Below are positions 19,051-28,854 of a DNA stretch of 64,000 nucleotides, one piece after another. The stretch is taken from contig NZ_JXYP01000021.1 of the NCBI RefSeq assembly GCF_000964005.1, forward strand, positions 310,001 through 374,000, in the 5' to 3' direction. This stretch comes from Williamsia herbipolensis. Lineage in GTDB: Bacteria > Actinomycetota > Actinomycetes > Mycobacteriales > Mycobacteriaceae. The notes under the pieces were generated by a model. That model searched no databases. It was not told the origin of the DNA and saw only the letters and a program-made list of their open reading frames with translations. The stretch's first letter is position 1; each line of letters begins with the position of its first letter. The translations under genes and the position numbers were made by a program.

Positions 19051-19257
19051 TCAGGGCTCTGTCCGGGTGGTGCGCCAGGGCGCGAACCGGTCGACGAGAT
19101 GCAGCACGCCGTTGACCAGTGCGTTGAGCACGATGGCGGCGAGGATCGCCAGCGGGATGAGCACCGCCAGGCTGACCAGCAGCTGCGGCACGAACGACAA
19201 ACCGGTCAACCACGCCTCGACGCCGTCCCACCACGTCCGGATCCCGTTCACCGCCAC
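19051..19257 (-). CDS. Small conserved membrane protein (Rv2401A-like)
   Basis: A 68-aa protein from a GTG at 19257. A hydrophobic central stretch (about 24-50, LLVSLAVLIPLAILAAIVLN) forms one long or two short membrane segments, flanked by an amphipathic N-terminus with Trp residues and a basic C-terminus. Size, orientation and position between subI and the GH15 gene match a small membrane protein at the same place in mycobacteria. Function unknown. Confidence 0.7.
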   Translation of the reverse strand: MAVNGIRTWWDGVEAWLTGLSFVPQLLVSLAVLIPLAILAAIVLNALVNGVLHLVDRFAPWRTTRTEP

Positions 19258-19377
19258 AGCGTAGCGCGAACGATTTAACTCACCGTGGTTCTAAAGCGGA
19301 CGGCGCCCACACCCGGCCGACCCGACGAGGTCACGCGACCCGACGCCTTGCTGTGGCGCACGGCGTGTCCCCTCACC

Positions 19378-19383
19378 CATGAT
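19378..19383 (+). promoter_or_regulatory. Candidate -10 element for the GH15 gene
   Basis: CATGAT keeps A2 and T6 and is followed by six bases and then the ATG at 19390, the leaderless spacing seen at several other genes here. Confidence 0.35.
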
Positions 19384-19389
19384 GGACCG

Positions 19390-21414
19390 ATGACAACCCC
19401 TGCCCACGAGGGCGCGGCCACTGCGGTCCCCGGTGCCACCGACTCGGGCCGTCCCGTACCCGGCACCCCGGGACTCGCCCACGCCTCCGACATCAGCGGC
19501 TTCACGCCGGCGACGGCGACGCACAACGCGTTCCCGCCGATCGACGACTACGCGTTCCTCTCCGACTGCGAGACGAACTGTCTGATCGCCCGCAACGGCG
19601 CGGTCGAGTGGATGTGCGTACCCCGACCGGACTCCCCGAGCGTCTTCGGCGCGATCCTCGACCGTTCGGCCGGGCATTTCAAGGTCGCACCGTACGGCGT
19701 CAACGTGCCGGTCGATCGCCGCTACCTGCCCGGCAGCCTGATGGTCGAGACCACATGGCAGACCGACACCGGCTGGATGATCGTGCGCGACGCACTGGTC
19801 ATGGGCCCCTGGCACGACAACGACACCCGCTCGCGCACGCATCGGCGGACGCCGACCGACTGGGATGCCGAGCACATCCTGCTGCGCACGGTGCGCTGTG
19901 TCAGCGGCACGGTCGAGGTGGCGGTCAGCTGCGAACCGGCCTTCGACTACCACCGCGGCACCACCACGTGGGAGTACTCCGGCCCGGCCTACGGCGAGGC
20001 GATCGCCACCGCGTCCGACACCACCCACCCGTCGCCGACGTTGAAGCTGACCACGAACTTCAAGCTCGGACTCGAGGGCCGCGAGGCCCGGGCCCGGTCG
20101 CGACTGAACGAGGGCGACAACCGGTTCATCGCGCTGAGCTGGTCGTCGCAGCCCGCGCCGCAGAACTGGGAGGAGGCGGCGCAGAAGATGTGGGCGACCT
20201 CGGAGTCGTGGCGCCAGTGGATCAACATCGGCTCGTTCCCCGACCATCCGTGGCGGGGACACCTGCAGCGCAGTGCGTTGACACTCAAGGGGCTCACCTA
20301 CTCGCCCACCGGCGCACTGCTCGCCGCGGCCACCACGTCGCTGCCGGAAACGCCCGGCGGCGAACGCAACTGGGATTACCGCTACGCCTGGGTACGCGAT
20401 TCGACCTTCGCCCTGTGGGGGCTCTACACCCTCGGGCTCGACCGCGAGGCCGACGACTTCTTCTCCTTCATCGCCGACGTGTCCGGAGCGACCAACGGCG
20501 AACACCATCCCCTGCAGGTGATGTACGGCGTCGGGGGCGAGCGCACCCTCGACGAGGAGGAGCTGCACCACCTCTCGGGATACGACGGCGCCCGACCGGT
20601 CCGCATCGGCAACGGCGCGTACAACCAGTCGCAGCACGACATCTGGGGCACCATGCTCGATTCGGTGTATCTCAACATGAAGTCGAACGAGACGATCTCG
20701 GAGACCCTGTGGCCGGTCCTCAAGGCGCAGGTCGAGGAGGCGGTGAAGCACTGGCGCAAACCCGATCGCGGTATCTGGGAGGTGCGCGGCGAACCGCAGC
20801 ACTTCACCTCGTCGAAGGTGATGTGCTGGATCGCGCTGGACCGCGGGGCACGGCTGGCCACCATGCACGGCGAGAAGTCGTATGCGCAGACGTGGGCGCA
20901 GATCGCCGACGAGATCAAGGCCGACATCCTCGAACACGGCGTCAACGACAAGGGCGTGTTCACCCAGCGCTACGGCAGCGACGCCCTCGACGCGTCGCTG
21001 CTACTGGTGCCGCTGCTGCGATTCATGCCGTCCGACGACGAGCGGGTCCGCAACACCGTCCTCGCCATCGCCGACGAACTCACCGAGAACGGCCTGGTGC
21101 TGCGCTACCGCGTCGAGGAGACCGACGACGGACTCTCCGGCGAGGAGGGCACGTTCACCATCTGCTCGTTCTGGCTGGTGTCGGCACTGGTGGAGATCGG
21201 CGAGCTGACCCGGGCCAAGCACCTGTGCGAGCGGTTGCTGAGCTACTCGAGTCCGTTGAAGCTCTACGCCGAGGAGATCGACTCCAACACCGGACGCCAC
21301 CTCGGCAACTTCCCGCAGGCGTTCACCCACCTGGCGCTCATCAACGCGGTCATGCACGTCATCCGCGCCGAGGAGGCCGGCTCGCACGGCACGTTCGTGC
21401 CCGCCAACGCCTGA
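19390..21414 (+). CDS. Glycoside hydrolase family 15 protein, probable trehalase
   Basis: Cytoplasmic GH15 protein of 674 aa. It has an N-terminal beta-sandwich domain (about 40-300) beginning PPIDDYAFLSDCETNCLI and a C-terminal (alpha/alpha)6 barrel with RNWDYRYAWVRDSTF and a late catalytic-region glutamate in EEGTFTICSFWLV. The mycobacterial protein at the same locus (Rv2402) belongs to a group shown to hydrolyse trehalose, so trehalase is more likely than glucoamylase. The ATG at 19390 is preferred over upstream in-frame codons because of its leaderless promoter and the Mtb-like N-terminus. Confidence 0.86.
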   Translation: MTTPAHEGAATAVPGATDSGRPVPGTPGLAHASDISGFTPATATHNAFPPIDDYAFLSDCETNCLIARNGAVEWMCVPRPDSPSVFGAILDRSAGHFKVAPYGVNVPVDRRYLPGSLMVETTWQTDTGWMIVRDALVMGPWHDNDTRSRTHRRTPTDWDAEHILLRTVRCVSGTVEVAVSCEPAFDYHRGTTTWEYSGPAYGEAIATASDTTHPSPTLKLTTNFKLGLEGREARARSRLNEGDNRFIALSWSSQPAPQNWEEAAQKMWATSESWRQWINIGSFPDHPWRGHLQRSALTLKGLTYSPTGALLAAATTSLPETPGGERNWDYRYAWVRDSTFALWGLYTLGLDREADDFFSFIADVSGATNGEHHPLQVMYGVGGERTLDEEELHHLSGYDGARPVRIGNGAYNQSQHDIWGTMLDSVYLNMKSNETISETLWPVLKAQVEEAVKHWRKPDRGIWEVRGEPQHFTSSKVMCWIALDRGARLATMHGEKSYAQTWAQIADEIKADILEHGVNDKGVFTQRYGSDALDASLLLVPLLRFMPSDDERVRNTVLAIADELTENGLVLRYRVEETDDGLSGEEGTFTICSFWLVSALVEIGELTRAKHLCERLLSYSSPLKLYAEEIDSNTGRHLGNFPQAFTHLALINAVMHVIRAEEAGSHGTFVPANA

Positions 21415-21436
21415 GACCGCCTCGAGCGCGCCGCCG

Positions 21437-22342
21437 TCAGTCCAGACGCCACGGTTCGTAGGCGCGGGGGTCGCCGATCGGCTCGAGGTGGATCGCGACG
21501 TGCAGGTGCTCGAGGGCGTCGACGAGGTCGGTCTCGACCCGTTCGACGAGGTCGTGGCCGCGTTGCACACTCCACTCGCCGGGCACGAGCATGTGCAACT
21601 GCAGGAATCGCTCGTGACCGGCCTCGCGGGTGCGGACGTCGTGGAAGTCGATCTCGTCGCTGCGGTGGCCGTCGAGGACGGCATCGAGCTTCGCGCGTTC
21701 GTCGTCGGGGAGCGCGGTGTCCATCAGCCCGGCGCCGGACTGCCAGACCAGTCGCCCTCCGACGACGAGGATGTTCACCGCGACCGCGATCGCGATGAGC
21801 GGATCGAGCGGCAGCCACCCGGTGAGCGCGACCAGCAGGACACCGATCACGACCCCCGCAGTCGTCCACACATCGGTGAGCAGGTGCTTGCCGTCGGCCT
21901 CCAGCGACAGCGAACGATGCCGGCGGCCGATGCGGATGAGGTAGAGGCCCACCACGCCGTTGATGACCGTCGCGACCACCGAGATCACCAGACCCAGTCC
22001 GACGGACTCGAGTTCGGCCGGCGACAGGAGTCGGTCGACCGCGGCGACGATGATGATCCCGGCCGCGACGACGATCATCACGCCCTCGAACACCGCGGAG
22101 AAGTACTCGGCCTTGGTGTGGCCGAAGTTGTGGTCGTCGTCGGCGGGTTTGACGGCGACCTTCAGGGCCACGAACGCCGCGATGGCCGCGACGACGTTGA
22201 CCAACGACTCGGCGGCGTCGGAGAGCAGGCCCACCGAACCCGACACCTGCCAGGCGATCACCTTGAGGGTGATGACGACGAGCGACGCCGCGAGACTGAG
22301 CAGGGCGAATCGCGACAGGTCGGCGCGGGCTTCGGAGGTCAC
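21437..22342 (-). CDS. Cation diffusion facilitator family transporter
   Basis: Proton-coupled divalent metal exporter (301 aa) in the inner membrane. Six membrane segments are followed by a cytoplasmic domain. The metal sites are visible in LLSDAAESLVN (TM2) and DDDHNFGHTKAEYFSAVFEG (HxxGHxxxE). The sequence is closest in style to FieF/ZitB-type Zn/Fe exporters, but the metal cannot be assigned from sequence alone. It converges with the GH15 gene and stands apart from the following peptidase. Confidence 0.9.
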   Translation of the reverse strand: MTSEARADLSRFALLSLAASLVVITLKVIAWQVSGSVGLLSDAAESLVNVVAAIAAFVALKVAVKPADDDHNFGHTKAEYFSAVFEGVMIVVAAGIIIVAAVDRLLSPAELESVGLGLVISVVATVINGVVGLYLIRIGRRHRSLSLEADGKHLLTDVWTTAGVVIGVLLVALTGWLPLDPLIAIAVAVNILVVGGRLVWQSGAGLMDTALPDDERAKLDAVLDGHRSDEIDFHDVRTREAGHERFLQLHMLVPGEWSVQRGHDLVERVETDLVDALEHLHVAIHLEPIGDPRAYEPWRLD

Positions 22343-22399
22343 CGGACCATTCTGTGCCCGGCCCGATCCGTGAGCGTCACCGCATCGCCGATCGGTGTG

Positions 22400-24445
22400 T
22401 CAGACGCGCACGAGACCCTTGCGGGAGAGCAGCGGGGCGATCTCGGCCGGACGGCCCAGCAGCGCCTCGTGTGAGGCGATGGGGTCGACGCTGTCACCGC
22501 GCGAGAGCGTCGCCTCGGCGAACCGACGGCCGTTGGCGCGCGTGAGACCGCCGTGCGCGAGGAACCACTGTTCGGTCTCGGCGTCGAGCACCTCCGACCA
22601 GATGTAGGAGTAGTACCCGGCCGCGTAACCCCCGCCGAAGATGTGGTTGAAGTAGGCACTGCGGTAGCGCGGCGGTATCAGTTCGCTCGCGACACCGGCG
22701 CGGCTCAGCGCGTGGGCCTCGAACGCCTCGACGCCGACCTCCAATGCGCCCGCGGCGATCTCGTCGTGGGTGATGCGGTGCCAGGCGAGGTCGAGGGCGG
22801 CGGCCGCGAGGTACTCGATGGTGCTGTGCGCCGATTCGACCGATGTCGCGGCGCGTGCGGCCTCGGCGAGTTCGGCGGGGATCGGTTCACCGGTCTGGTG
22901 GTGCCGTGCGTAGTTGGCGAGGACATCGGGGTGCAGCGACCACATCTCGTTGACCTGTGACGGGAACTCGACGAAGTCGCGCGGCACCGAGGTACCCGAC
23001 TGCGCCGGGAAACGCACCGCCGACAGCAGCCCGTGCAGGGCGTGACCGAACTCGTGGAACAGCGTGGTGAGCTGATCGAAGCTGAGCAGGCACCGTTCGT
23101 TCGCCTGCGGACGGGTGAAGTTGCAGACGTTGACCACGATCGGCTGCTCGCCGAGAAGCGTGGACTGGTCGACGATGTTGTTCATCCACGCGCCGCCACG
23201 CTTGCTGGATCGGGCGAAGTAGTCGCCGAGGTAGAGACCGATCGACACGCCCTCGGCGTCGAACACCTCCCACGTGCGCACGTCGGGGTGGTAGGTCGGC
23301 AGATCGCCACGTTCGACGAACTGCAGGCCGTAGAGCGATCGGGCGGCGAAGAAGACGCCGTCGGTGAGCACGCGGTCGAGATCGCAGTAGTCGGCGAAAT
23401 TGTCGAGCGAGACCGCCGCACCGCGCCGTTGCTCGACACCGAGCCAGTAGGTGATGTCCGACGGTGCGATGTGCTCGCCGGCCAACTCGCGCAACCGCGT
23501 CAGCTCACGCCCGCCGGCGCGCATGGCCGACGAGATCAGGTCGCCCAGCATCGTCTCGACGGCCTCGGCGTCGGGCGCGGTCTGCTCGGCGATCACGAAC
23601 TCGGCGTGATCGCGGTATCCGAGAAGCGCGGCGCGACGGGCCCGCAGCGTGACGATCTCGATGATGGTCGCGCGGGTGTCGTGGTCGTTGCCGCGCAGGC
23701 CACGGGAGATCGAGGCCTCGAACACCCGAGCACGCGTCGCGGGATCGGTCAGGGAGGCCACGGCGGACTGACTGCTGGGCAACTCCAGCGCCAGCAGATG
23801 ACCGCTGTCGTGACCGGCGGCGCGCGCGGCGTCGGCGGCCGCGGCGATCGACGACGCCGACAGGCCGTCGAGTTCAGCGGCGGTCTCGACGAGGACCGCG
23901 GCGTCATTGCTCTCGTCGAGCACGGCCTGGGTGAACGTGGTCGTCAGCACCGACAGCCGCGAGGAGATCTCCCGCATCTGCTGCTGCTCGTCGGGGTCGA
24001 GTCCGGCACCGGCGCGGATGGCCTCGCGATATCGCTTGTCCAGCAGTCGGATCGACGGCTCGTCGAGACCGAGATCGGCGCGACGGGCGTGCAGCGATGC
24101 GATGCGGGCGAACAGCTTCGGATGCAGCGCGATGGTGTTCTGGTGATCGGTCAGCGCAGGCGCGAGTTCCTGCGCGATCGCGTTGCGCTGCGGGTTGGTG
24201 TCGGGGCCGACCAGGTTGAAGAACGTGCCGACCGCGCGCCCGAGGAGCCGACCGGACCGTTCGAGCGCCTCCACGGTGTTGGCGAACGTCGGGTCCTGGG
24301 TGTCGGTCGCGATGGCCTCGATCTCGACGAGGTGTTCGGCCATCGCGATGGTGAACGCGGGCAGGAAGTCGTCGTCGGAGATCGACCCGAAATCGGGCAG
24401 CCCGTGGACATGTCGGCTGGGCGCGAGGACCGGGTTCGTTGCCAT
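22400..24445 (-). CDS. M3 family metallopeptidase (oligopeptidase A/Dcp-like)
   Basis: Cytoplasmic zinc peptidase of 681 aa that degrades short peptides. The zinc motif HEFGH is at 464-468 and the third ligand region follows; the N-terminal helical half is complete. The ATG at 24445 matches family starts (LAPSRHVHGLPDFGSI resembles the usual PWxGPFGLPPF region). It lies 45 bases downstream of lepA with a palindrome between them. Confidence 0.92.
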   Translation of the reverse strand: MATNPVLAPSRHVHGLPDFGSISDDDFLPAFTIAMAEHLVEIEAIATDTQDPTFANTVEALERSGRLLGRAVGTFFNLVGPDTNPQRNAIAQELAPALTDHQNTIALHPKLFARIASLHARRADLGLDEPSIRLLDKRYREAIRAGAGLDPDEQQQMREISSRLSVLTTTFTQAVLDESNDAAVLVETAAELDGLSASSIAAAADAARAAGHDSGHLLALELPSSQSAVASLTDPATRARVFEASISRGLRGNDHDTRATIIEIVTLRARRAALLGYRDHAEFVIAEQTAPDAEAVETMLGDLISSAMRAGGRELTRLRELAGEHIAPSDITYWLGVEQRRGAAVSLDNFADYCDLDRVLTDGVFFAARSLYGLQFVERGDLPTYHPDVRTWEVFDAEGVSIGLYLGDYFARSSKRGGAWMNNIVDQSTLLGEQPIVVNVCNFTRPQANERCLLSFDQLTTLFHEFGHALHGLLSAVRFPAQSGTSVPRDFVEFPSQVNEMWSLHPDVLANYARHHQTGEPIPAELAEAARAATSVESAHSTIEYLAAAALDLAWHRITHDEIAAGALEVGVEAFEAHALSRAGVASELIPPRYRSAYFNHIFGGGYAAGYYSYIWSEVLDAETEQWFLAHGGLTRANGRRFAEATLSRGDSVDPIASHEALLGRPAEIAPLLSRKGLVRV

Positions 24446-24468
24446 GACCTCGAGCCTAGTGCGCGGCC

Positions 24469-24486
24469 CCACCGGTGTACCGGTGG
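24469..24486 (-). repeat. Perfect 18-bp palindrome between lepA and the M3 peptidase
   Basis: CCACCGGT-GT-ACCGGTGG: eight-base arms and a two-base loop, located directly after the lepA stop codon and before the M3 peptidase start. No T-run follows, so it is not a classical terminator; it may be an mRNA 3' stabiliser or an operator. Confidence 0.6.
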
Positions 24487-24490
24487 CGAG

Positions 24491-26395
24491 TCACTTGCCC
24501 TTCGGCTTGTCCCCGCCCGCCTCCGACGACAGCGCCGCCACGAAGGCCTCCTGCGGGACCTCCACACGACCGATGGTCTTCATCCGCTTCTTGCCTTCCT
24601 TCTGCTTCTCGAGGAGTTTGCGCTTACGGCTGATGTCACCGCCGTAGCACTTGGCCAGGACGTCCTTGCGGATCGCCCGGATGTTCTCGCGCGCAATGAT
24701 CTTCGACCCCACTGCGGCCTGGATCGGTACCTCGAACTGCTGGCGCGGGATGAGCTCCTTGAGTTTCAGGGTCATCTTGTTGCCGTAGGCGAAGGCGCCG
24801 TCCTTGTGCACGATCGCGCTGAACGCGTCGACGGCCTCACCCTGCAGCAGGATGTCGACCTTCACCAGCGCCGACTCCTGCTCGCCCGCCTCCTCGTAGT
24901 CGAGGCTCGCGTAGCCGCGTGTCCGTGACTTGAGGGCGTCGAAGAAGTCGAAGATGATCTCGGCCATCGGCATCGTGTACCGCAGTTCGACGCGCGTCTC
25001 CGACAGGTAGTCCATGCCGCCGAGTTCGCCGCGGCGGGACTGACAGAGCTCCATGATGGTGCCGACGAACTCGCTCGGGGCGATCACGGTCGTCTTCACG
25101 ATGGGCTCGAAGATGGCCTTGGCCTTGCCATCCGGCCAGTCCGACGGGTTGGTCACCACCATCTCGGTGCCGTCCTCGCCGACGAGTCGGTAGATGACGT
25201 TGGGTGCGGTGGAGATCAGATCGAGGTTGAACTCCCGCTCGAGGCGTTCGCGGGTGATCTCCATGTGCAACAGACCCAGGAACCCACAGCGGAACCCGAA
25301 ACCGAGTGCCACCGACGTCTCCGGCTCCCACGTGAGCGCGGCGTCGTTGAGCTGGAGCTTCTCCAGGGCATCGCGCAGGTCCGGGTAGTCCGACCCGTCG
25401 ACCGGGTACAAGCCCGAGTACACCATCGGGCGCGGCTCGCGATAGCCCGTCAGCGCCTCGGTCGCACCGTTGCGCGCGGTGGTGACGGTGTCGCCGACCT
25501 TGGACTGCCGCACGTCCTTCACACCGGTGATGAGGTAGCCGACCTCGCCGACGCCGAGGCCCTTGGTGGGTTTCGGTTCCGGGGAGACGATGCCGACCTC
25601 GAGGCATTCGTGCACGCTGCCGGTCGACATCATCTCGATCTTCGCCTTGGGCTCGAGCCGCCCGTCGACGACGCGCACGTAGGTGACCACGCCGCGGTAG
25701 GTGTCGTAGACCGAGTCGAAGATCATCGCCCGCGCGGGGGCCGCGTCGTCGCCGACCGGCGCCGGGATCAGCCGGACGACCTCGTCGAGCAGTTCACGGA
25801 CACCCACGCCGGTCTTGCCCGACACGCGCAGGATGTCGTCGGGGTCACAGCCCACGATGTGAGCGATCTCCGCGGCGTAGCGGTCGGGATCGGCGGCGGG
25901 CAGATCGATCTTGTTCAGGACCGGGATGATCGTCAGGTCCTTGTCCATGGCGAGATAGAGATTCGCCAGCGTCTGGGCCTCGATGCCCTGCGCGGCGTCG
26001 ACGAGCAACACCGCTCCCTCGCACGCCTCCAGGGCGCGCGACACCTCGTAGGTGAAGTCGACGTGTCCGGGGGTGTCGATGAGGTGCATCACGTACTCGG
26101 TGGTCACACCGTTGTCGGTGACCTCCCATGGCAGCCGCACGTTCTGCGCCTTGATGGTGATGCCGCGCTCGCGCTCGATGTCCATCCGGTCGAGGTACTG
26201 CGCGCGCATGGCCCGCTCCTCCACCACACCGGTGAGCTGCAGCATCCGGTCGGCCAGGGTCGATTTGCCGTGGTCGATGTGGGCGATGATGCAGAAGTTC
26301 CGGATCCGGGCGGGATCGGTGAAGGTCGTGTCGGCGAAGCTGGGAATCGAACTCACTCCTCGTGGGGCGATGACGCGTACCTGCAAGTTTCGCAC
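24491..26395 (-). CDS. lepA: Elongation factor 4 (LepA)
   Basis: Ribosome-binding GTPase (about 634 aa) that acts in initiation/back-translocation under stress. G1 is AHIDHGKST at 38-46, then [18 protein letters not shown] and NKIDLP. The EF-Tu-like, EF-G III/V-like and LepA-specific C-terminal domain ([34 protein letters not shown]) are all present. The start is uncertain: GTG at 26395 gives the longest form, and another GTG at 26356 would shorten it by 13 non-conserved residues. Confidence 0.96.
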   Translation of the reverse strand: MRNLQVRVIAPRGVSSIPSFADTTFTDPARIRNFCIIAHIDHGKSTLADRMLQLTGVVEERAMRAQYLDRMDIERERGITIKAQNVRLPWEVTDNGVTTEYVMHLIDTPGHVDFTYEVSRALEACEGAVLLVDAAQGIEAQTLANLYLAMDKDLTIIPVLNKIDLPAADPDRYAAEIAHIVGCDPDDILRVSGKTGVGVRELLDEVVRLIPAPVGDDAAPARAMIFDSVYDTYRGVVTYVRVVDGRLEPKAKIEMMSTGSVHECLEVGIVSPEPKPTKGLGVGEVGYLITGVKDVRQSKVGDTVTTARNGATEALTGYREPRPMVYSGLYPVDGSDYPDLRDALEKLQLNDAALTWEPETSVALGFGFRCGFLGLLHMEITRERLEREFNLDLISTAPNVIYRLVGEDGTEMVVTNPSDWPDGKAKAIFEPIVKTTVIAPSEFVGTIMELCQSRRGELGGMDYLSETRVELRYTMPMAEIIFDFFDALKSRTRGYASLDYEEAGEQESALVKVDILLQGEAVDAFSAIVHKDGAFAYGNKMTLKLKELIPRQQFEVPIQAAVGSKIIARENIRAIRKDVLAKCYGGDISRKRKLLEKQKEGKKRMKTIGRVEVPQEAFVAALSSEAGGDKPKGK

Positions 26396-26444
26396 GTCCG
26401 CGCCGGCAGCCCTTCCTCGCGAGTCGTCGCACCCGCCGTGGGAC

Positions 26445-26450
26445 TAGCGT
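26445..26450 (+). promoter_or_regulatory. -10 element for a leaderless transcript
   Basis: TAGCGT (TANNNT) followed by seven bases and the GTG at 26458. The spacing fixes the likely start codon of the downstream hydrolase. Confidence 0.5.
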
Positions 26451-26457
26451 GAGGCTC

Positions 26458-27162
26458 GTGGCCGACCGTGTCCCCGCAGGATCCCCGGGTGCTCTCCCCG
26501 CCCCGGAGGATCTGCGTGGCGACGGTGTCGTCGGTGTGCTGCACCGTCCGGTCGGCACGCCGATCGCGGCGGCCGTGATCACCCACGGGGCGGGCAGCGA
26601 CCACGACGCGCTGGTGCTGCGACTGCTCGCGGCCGAGCTCGCCGATCGCGGACTCCTCGTCGCCCGCATCGACCTGCCCTACCGTCAGAAACGGCCCAAG
26701 GGTCCGCCGAGTCCGTCGGGAGCGGCCGCCGATCGGGCCGGGATCGCCGCGGCCGCGCAGGTGGTGCGCGGCCTGGGCGTCGACGCCGGCTGCACCGGCC
26801 CGCTCATCGTGGGCGGGCACTCCTACGGCGGACGGCAGGCGTCGACGGCCGTCGCCGAGGATCCGTCGGTGGCCGACGCGCTGCTGCTCACGTCGTACCC
26901 GCTGCACCCTCCGGGCAAACCCGAACGCGCACGGACCGAACATCTCCCAACGATCAGCTGCCCGACCGTGGTCGTGCACGGACCGTCGGACCCGTTCGCC
27001 ACCACCGACGAGATCACGGCGGCGCTCGACCTGATCCCCGGCGCGACCACGCTGGTGGAGATCCCCGGCACCGGTCACGATCTGCGTCCCGACCGCAAGC
27101 CGACGGCGGCGATGACGGCCGACGCCGTGCTGGCCCACCTGCTCCACACGGTGACTGACTAG
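26458..27162 (+). CDS. Alpha/beta hydrolase, KANL3/Tex30-like family
   Basis: Small cytoplasmic alpha/beta-fold protein of 234 aa, like mycobacterial Rv2405 beside lepA. It has an N-terminal strand and oxyanion region (AVITHGAGSDHDALVL), nucleophile elbow GGHSYGG, an Asp in PSDPFATTDE and His in GTGHDLRPDRKP, so the triad looks complete. Substrate unknown; the family includes dienelactone-hydrolase-like esterases. The GTG at 26458 is chosen on promoter spacing. Confidence 0.8.
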   Translation: MADRVPAGSPGALPAPEDLRGDGVVGVLHRPVGTPIAAAVITHGAGSDHDALVLRLLAAELADRGLLVARIDLPYRQKRPKGPPSPSGAAADRAGIAAAAQVVRGLGVDAGCTGPLIVGGHSYGGRQASTAVAEDPSVADALLLTSYPLHPPGKPERARTEHLPTISCPTVVVHGPSDPFATTDEITAALDLIPGATTLVEIPGTGHDLRPDRKPTAAMTADAVLAHLLHTVTD

Positions 27163-27165
27163 ATT
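27160..27165 (+). promoter_or_regulatory. -10 element overlapping the previous stop codon
   Basis: TAGATT matches TANNNT; its TAG is also the stop codon of the preceding hydrolase. Six bases separate it from the ATG at 27172, giving a leaderless transcript for the PemK-like gene even though the genes nearly touch. Confidence 0.5.
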
Positions 27166-27171
27166 CGTCGT

Positions 27172-27723
27172 ATGGCTCCCTGGACCACCACCGCCCTGCG
27201 CCTCGCCCGTCAGTACGGCCCGCGTCTGTACCGCGAACTGCAGAAGTCGGGTGCGATCGACAAGGGCCGAGAGGCGATCACGGCACGGATGAACGGTGGC
27301 GCGAACACCGGTGCCGGTCGGCCGATCACCGACACCGACCGCCCCACCGCCGACCGGGCGCGCCGGATCGAGTACTCCCCCGCGCTCGACGGCGCGGCCG
27401 ACCCCGGCGAGATCGTGTGGACATGGGTGGCGTTCGAGGAGGACGCGTCACAGGGCAAGGACCGTCCGGTGCTGGTGGTCGGCCGCGACGGGGAACACCT
27501 GCTGGGGCTGATGCTGTCGAGTCAGGGGCACCGCGCCGACGACGCCAACTGGATGGAGATCGGCACCGGCGGCTGGGACGGCGGCCACAAGACCAGCTAC
27601 CTGCGCCTCGACCGTGTCCTCGACGTGCCCGAGCAGGGCATCCGTCGCGAGGGTGCCGTCCTCGACCGTGACCGTTTCGACCGCGTCGCCGCCGCCCTGC
27701 GCTCCACCTACGGCTGGTCCTGA
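27172..27723 (+). CDS. PemK/MazF-like domain protein, no adjacent antitoxin
   Basis: A 183-aa cytoplasmic protein. An N-terminal helical region (1-60) precedes a PemK/MazF-like beta-barrel (about 75-180) with IVWTWVAFEED, KDRPVLVVGRDG and LGLMLSSQGH, the usual strand order of the toxin family. No antitoxin-sized gene flanks it and it has its own leaderless promoter, so a classical toxin-antitoxin pair is not supported. It may be a domesticated RNA-binding or RNase member. The similar mycobacterial protein is also solitary. Confidence 0.68.
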   Translation: MAPWTTTALRLARQYGPRLYRELQKSGAIDKGREAITARMNGGANTGAGRPITDTDRPTADRARRIEYSPALDGAADPGEIVWTWVAFEEDASQGKDRPVLVVGRDGEHLLGLMLSSQGHRADDANWMEIGTGGWDGGHKTSYLRLDRVLDVPEQGIRREGAVLDRDRFDRVAAALRSTYGWS

Positions 27724-27755
27724 CCCGACCCCTCACCGGGCAGACACCTCCGCCG

Positions 27756-28820
27756 TCAGCGGAGGGCGACCAACTCGTGCAGCGTGGTGCCCGTCCGGAC
27801 GTCCACGCGCCCGTCGTCGCGGGTGACCGACAGTCGGAAGTCGGACTCGAACCGGAAGTACCCGGGATGCCCGACGAGGCGGCTCACCAGCGGCCGCAGC
27901 ACCTTGCTGCCGACGACGGGGATGTCGCCGAGCAGGTCGTGACCGTGCAGGACCGTGCGCACGTCGAGTCGCAGTTCGAGTCGTCCCGGGATGGTCAGCG
28001 AGATCCACGACGGGTAGTCGCGGCCGGCGTCGGCGTCGGGCAGCAGGGGCCCCTCCTCGAGGACGGCCTCACCGCTGCTGAGGATCACCTCGGCGCCGTC
28101 GGCCACCATCACCGGGGCGATCTGATGGGATCCGTACCCCTCCTGGGTCAACACCACCGCGTAGAGGAGCGAGTAGTCCTCGACGTAGAGGCGGCCCCAG
28201 TGCCAGCGGTCGATGACCTTGCGCATGTCCCCGACGCCCCAGTTGTGATCGGCGTACCCGGTGCCGGTCACCTCCCACCGCTTCGCACCGATCGACAGGC
28301 GACCGGTGACCTTCGCCCGCGGTCCCCCGACACACCAGCCGAACACCTCGCCGTTGCCGAAATGCGTCTCGCCCTGCCCCGGCATCCAGGGCGCGATCTC
28401 GTTCGCGAACTCGAGATCGATCACCACGTCGTCCTCGGCGAAATGTACGGTGTAGGTGGGCAGCTCGTCGTGGAACGTCACGTAGGCGAAGTTCTCCCCA
28501 ACCGCGACGTCGCACTTCTCGACCGAGAAGTGGCATGCACGCGCCGGGTAGCGCTGCGCGATCTGTCGGCGGCTGCCGTCGGGCCCGTAGAGGATGATCT
28601 CCACCCACGGGCGGCTGCGCGGCAGGTCTTCGGGGCGACGCTTGGTGAGGAAGCCGACCACGGTGTAGCCGTTGTCGAGGGCGGCGTCGAAATACCAGTG
28701 CTCGAACGCCGTCAGCTTCGTCGACGCGTGCAGCGCATTGTGTTCCGGGCGTACGTCGGTCAACGACCCGTCGGCTCGTCCGGGGCCGTTCCAGGCCTCG
28801 ACCAGGTCGGTTCTGCTCAC
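27756..28820 (-). CDS. CrtC/AttH-like lipocalin-fold protein
   Basis: A 354-aa protein without signal peptide or membrane segment. Features such as HWYFDAALDNGYTVVGFL, GTGYADHNWGVGDM, WHWGRLYVEDYSLLYAVV and a C-terminal beta-rich domain resemble the CrtC (carotenoid 1,2-hydratase)/AttH double-lipocalin family, which acts on or binds hydrophobic isoprenoid-like substrates. The start is GTG at 28820, with GGAG seven bases upstream. It is the last gene of the leftward operon, 34 bases after the CoA-transferase. The exact reaction is unknown; the context suggests hydration or binding of a lipophilic intermediate. Confidence 0.65.
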   Translation of the reverse strand: MSRTDLVEAWNGPGRADGSLTDVRPEHNALHASTKLTAFEHWYFDAALDNGYTVVGFLTKRRPEDLPRSRPWVEIILYGPDGSRRQIAQRYPARACHFSVEKCDVAVGENFAYVTFHDELPTYTVHFAEDDVVIDLEFANEIAPWMPGQGETHFGNGEVFGWCVGGPRAKVTGRLSIGAKRWEVTGTGYADHNWGVGDMRKVIDRWHWGRLYVEDYSLLYAVVLTQEGYGSHQIAPVMVADGAEVILSSGEAVLEEGPLLPDADAGRDYPSWISLTIPGRLELRLDVRTVLHGHDLLGDIPVVGSKVLRPLVSRLVGHPGYFRFESDFRLSVTRDDGRVDVRTGTTLHELVALR

Positions 28821-28854
28821 GATGGGCTCCGTTCGTGGTGGTGTACTGGTGTGG

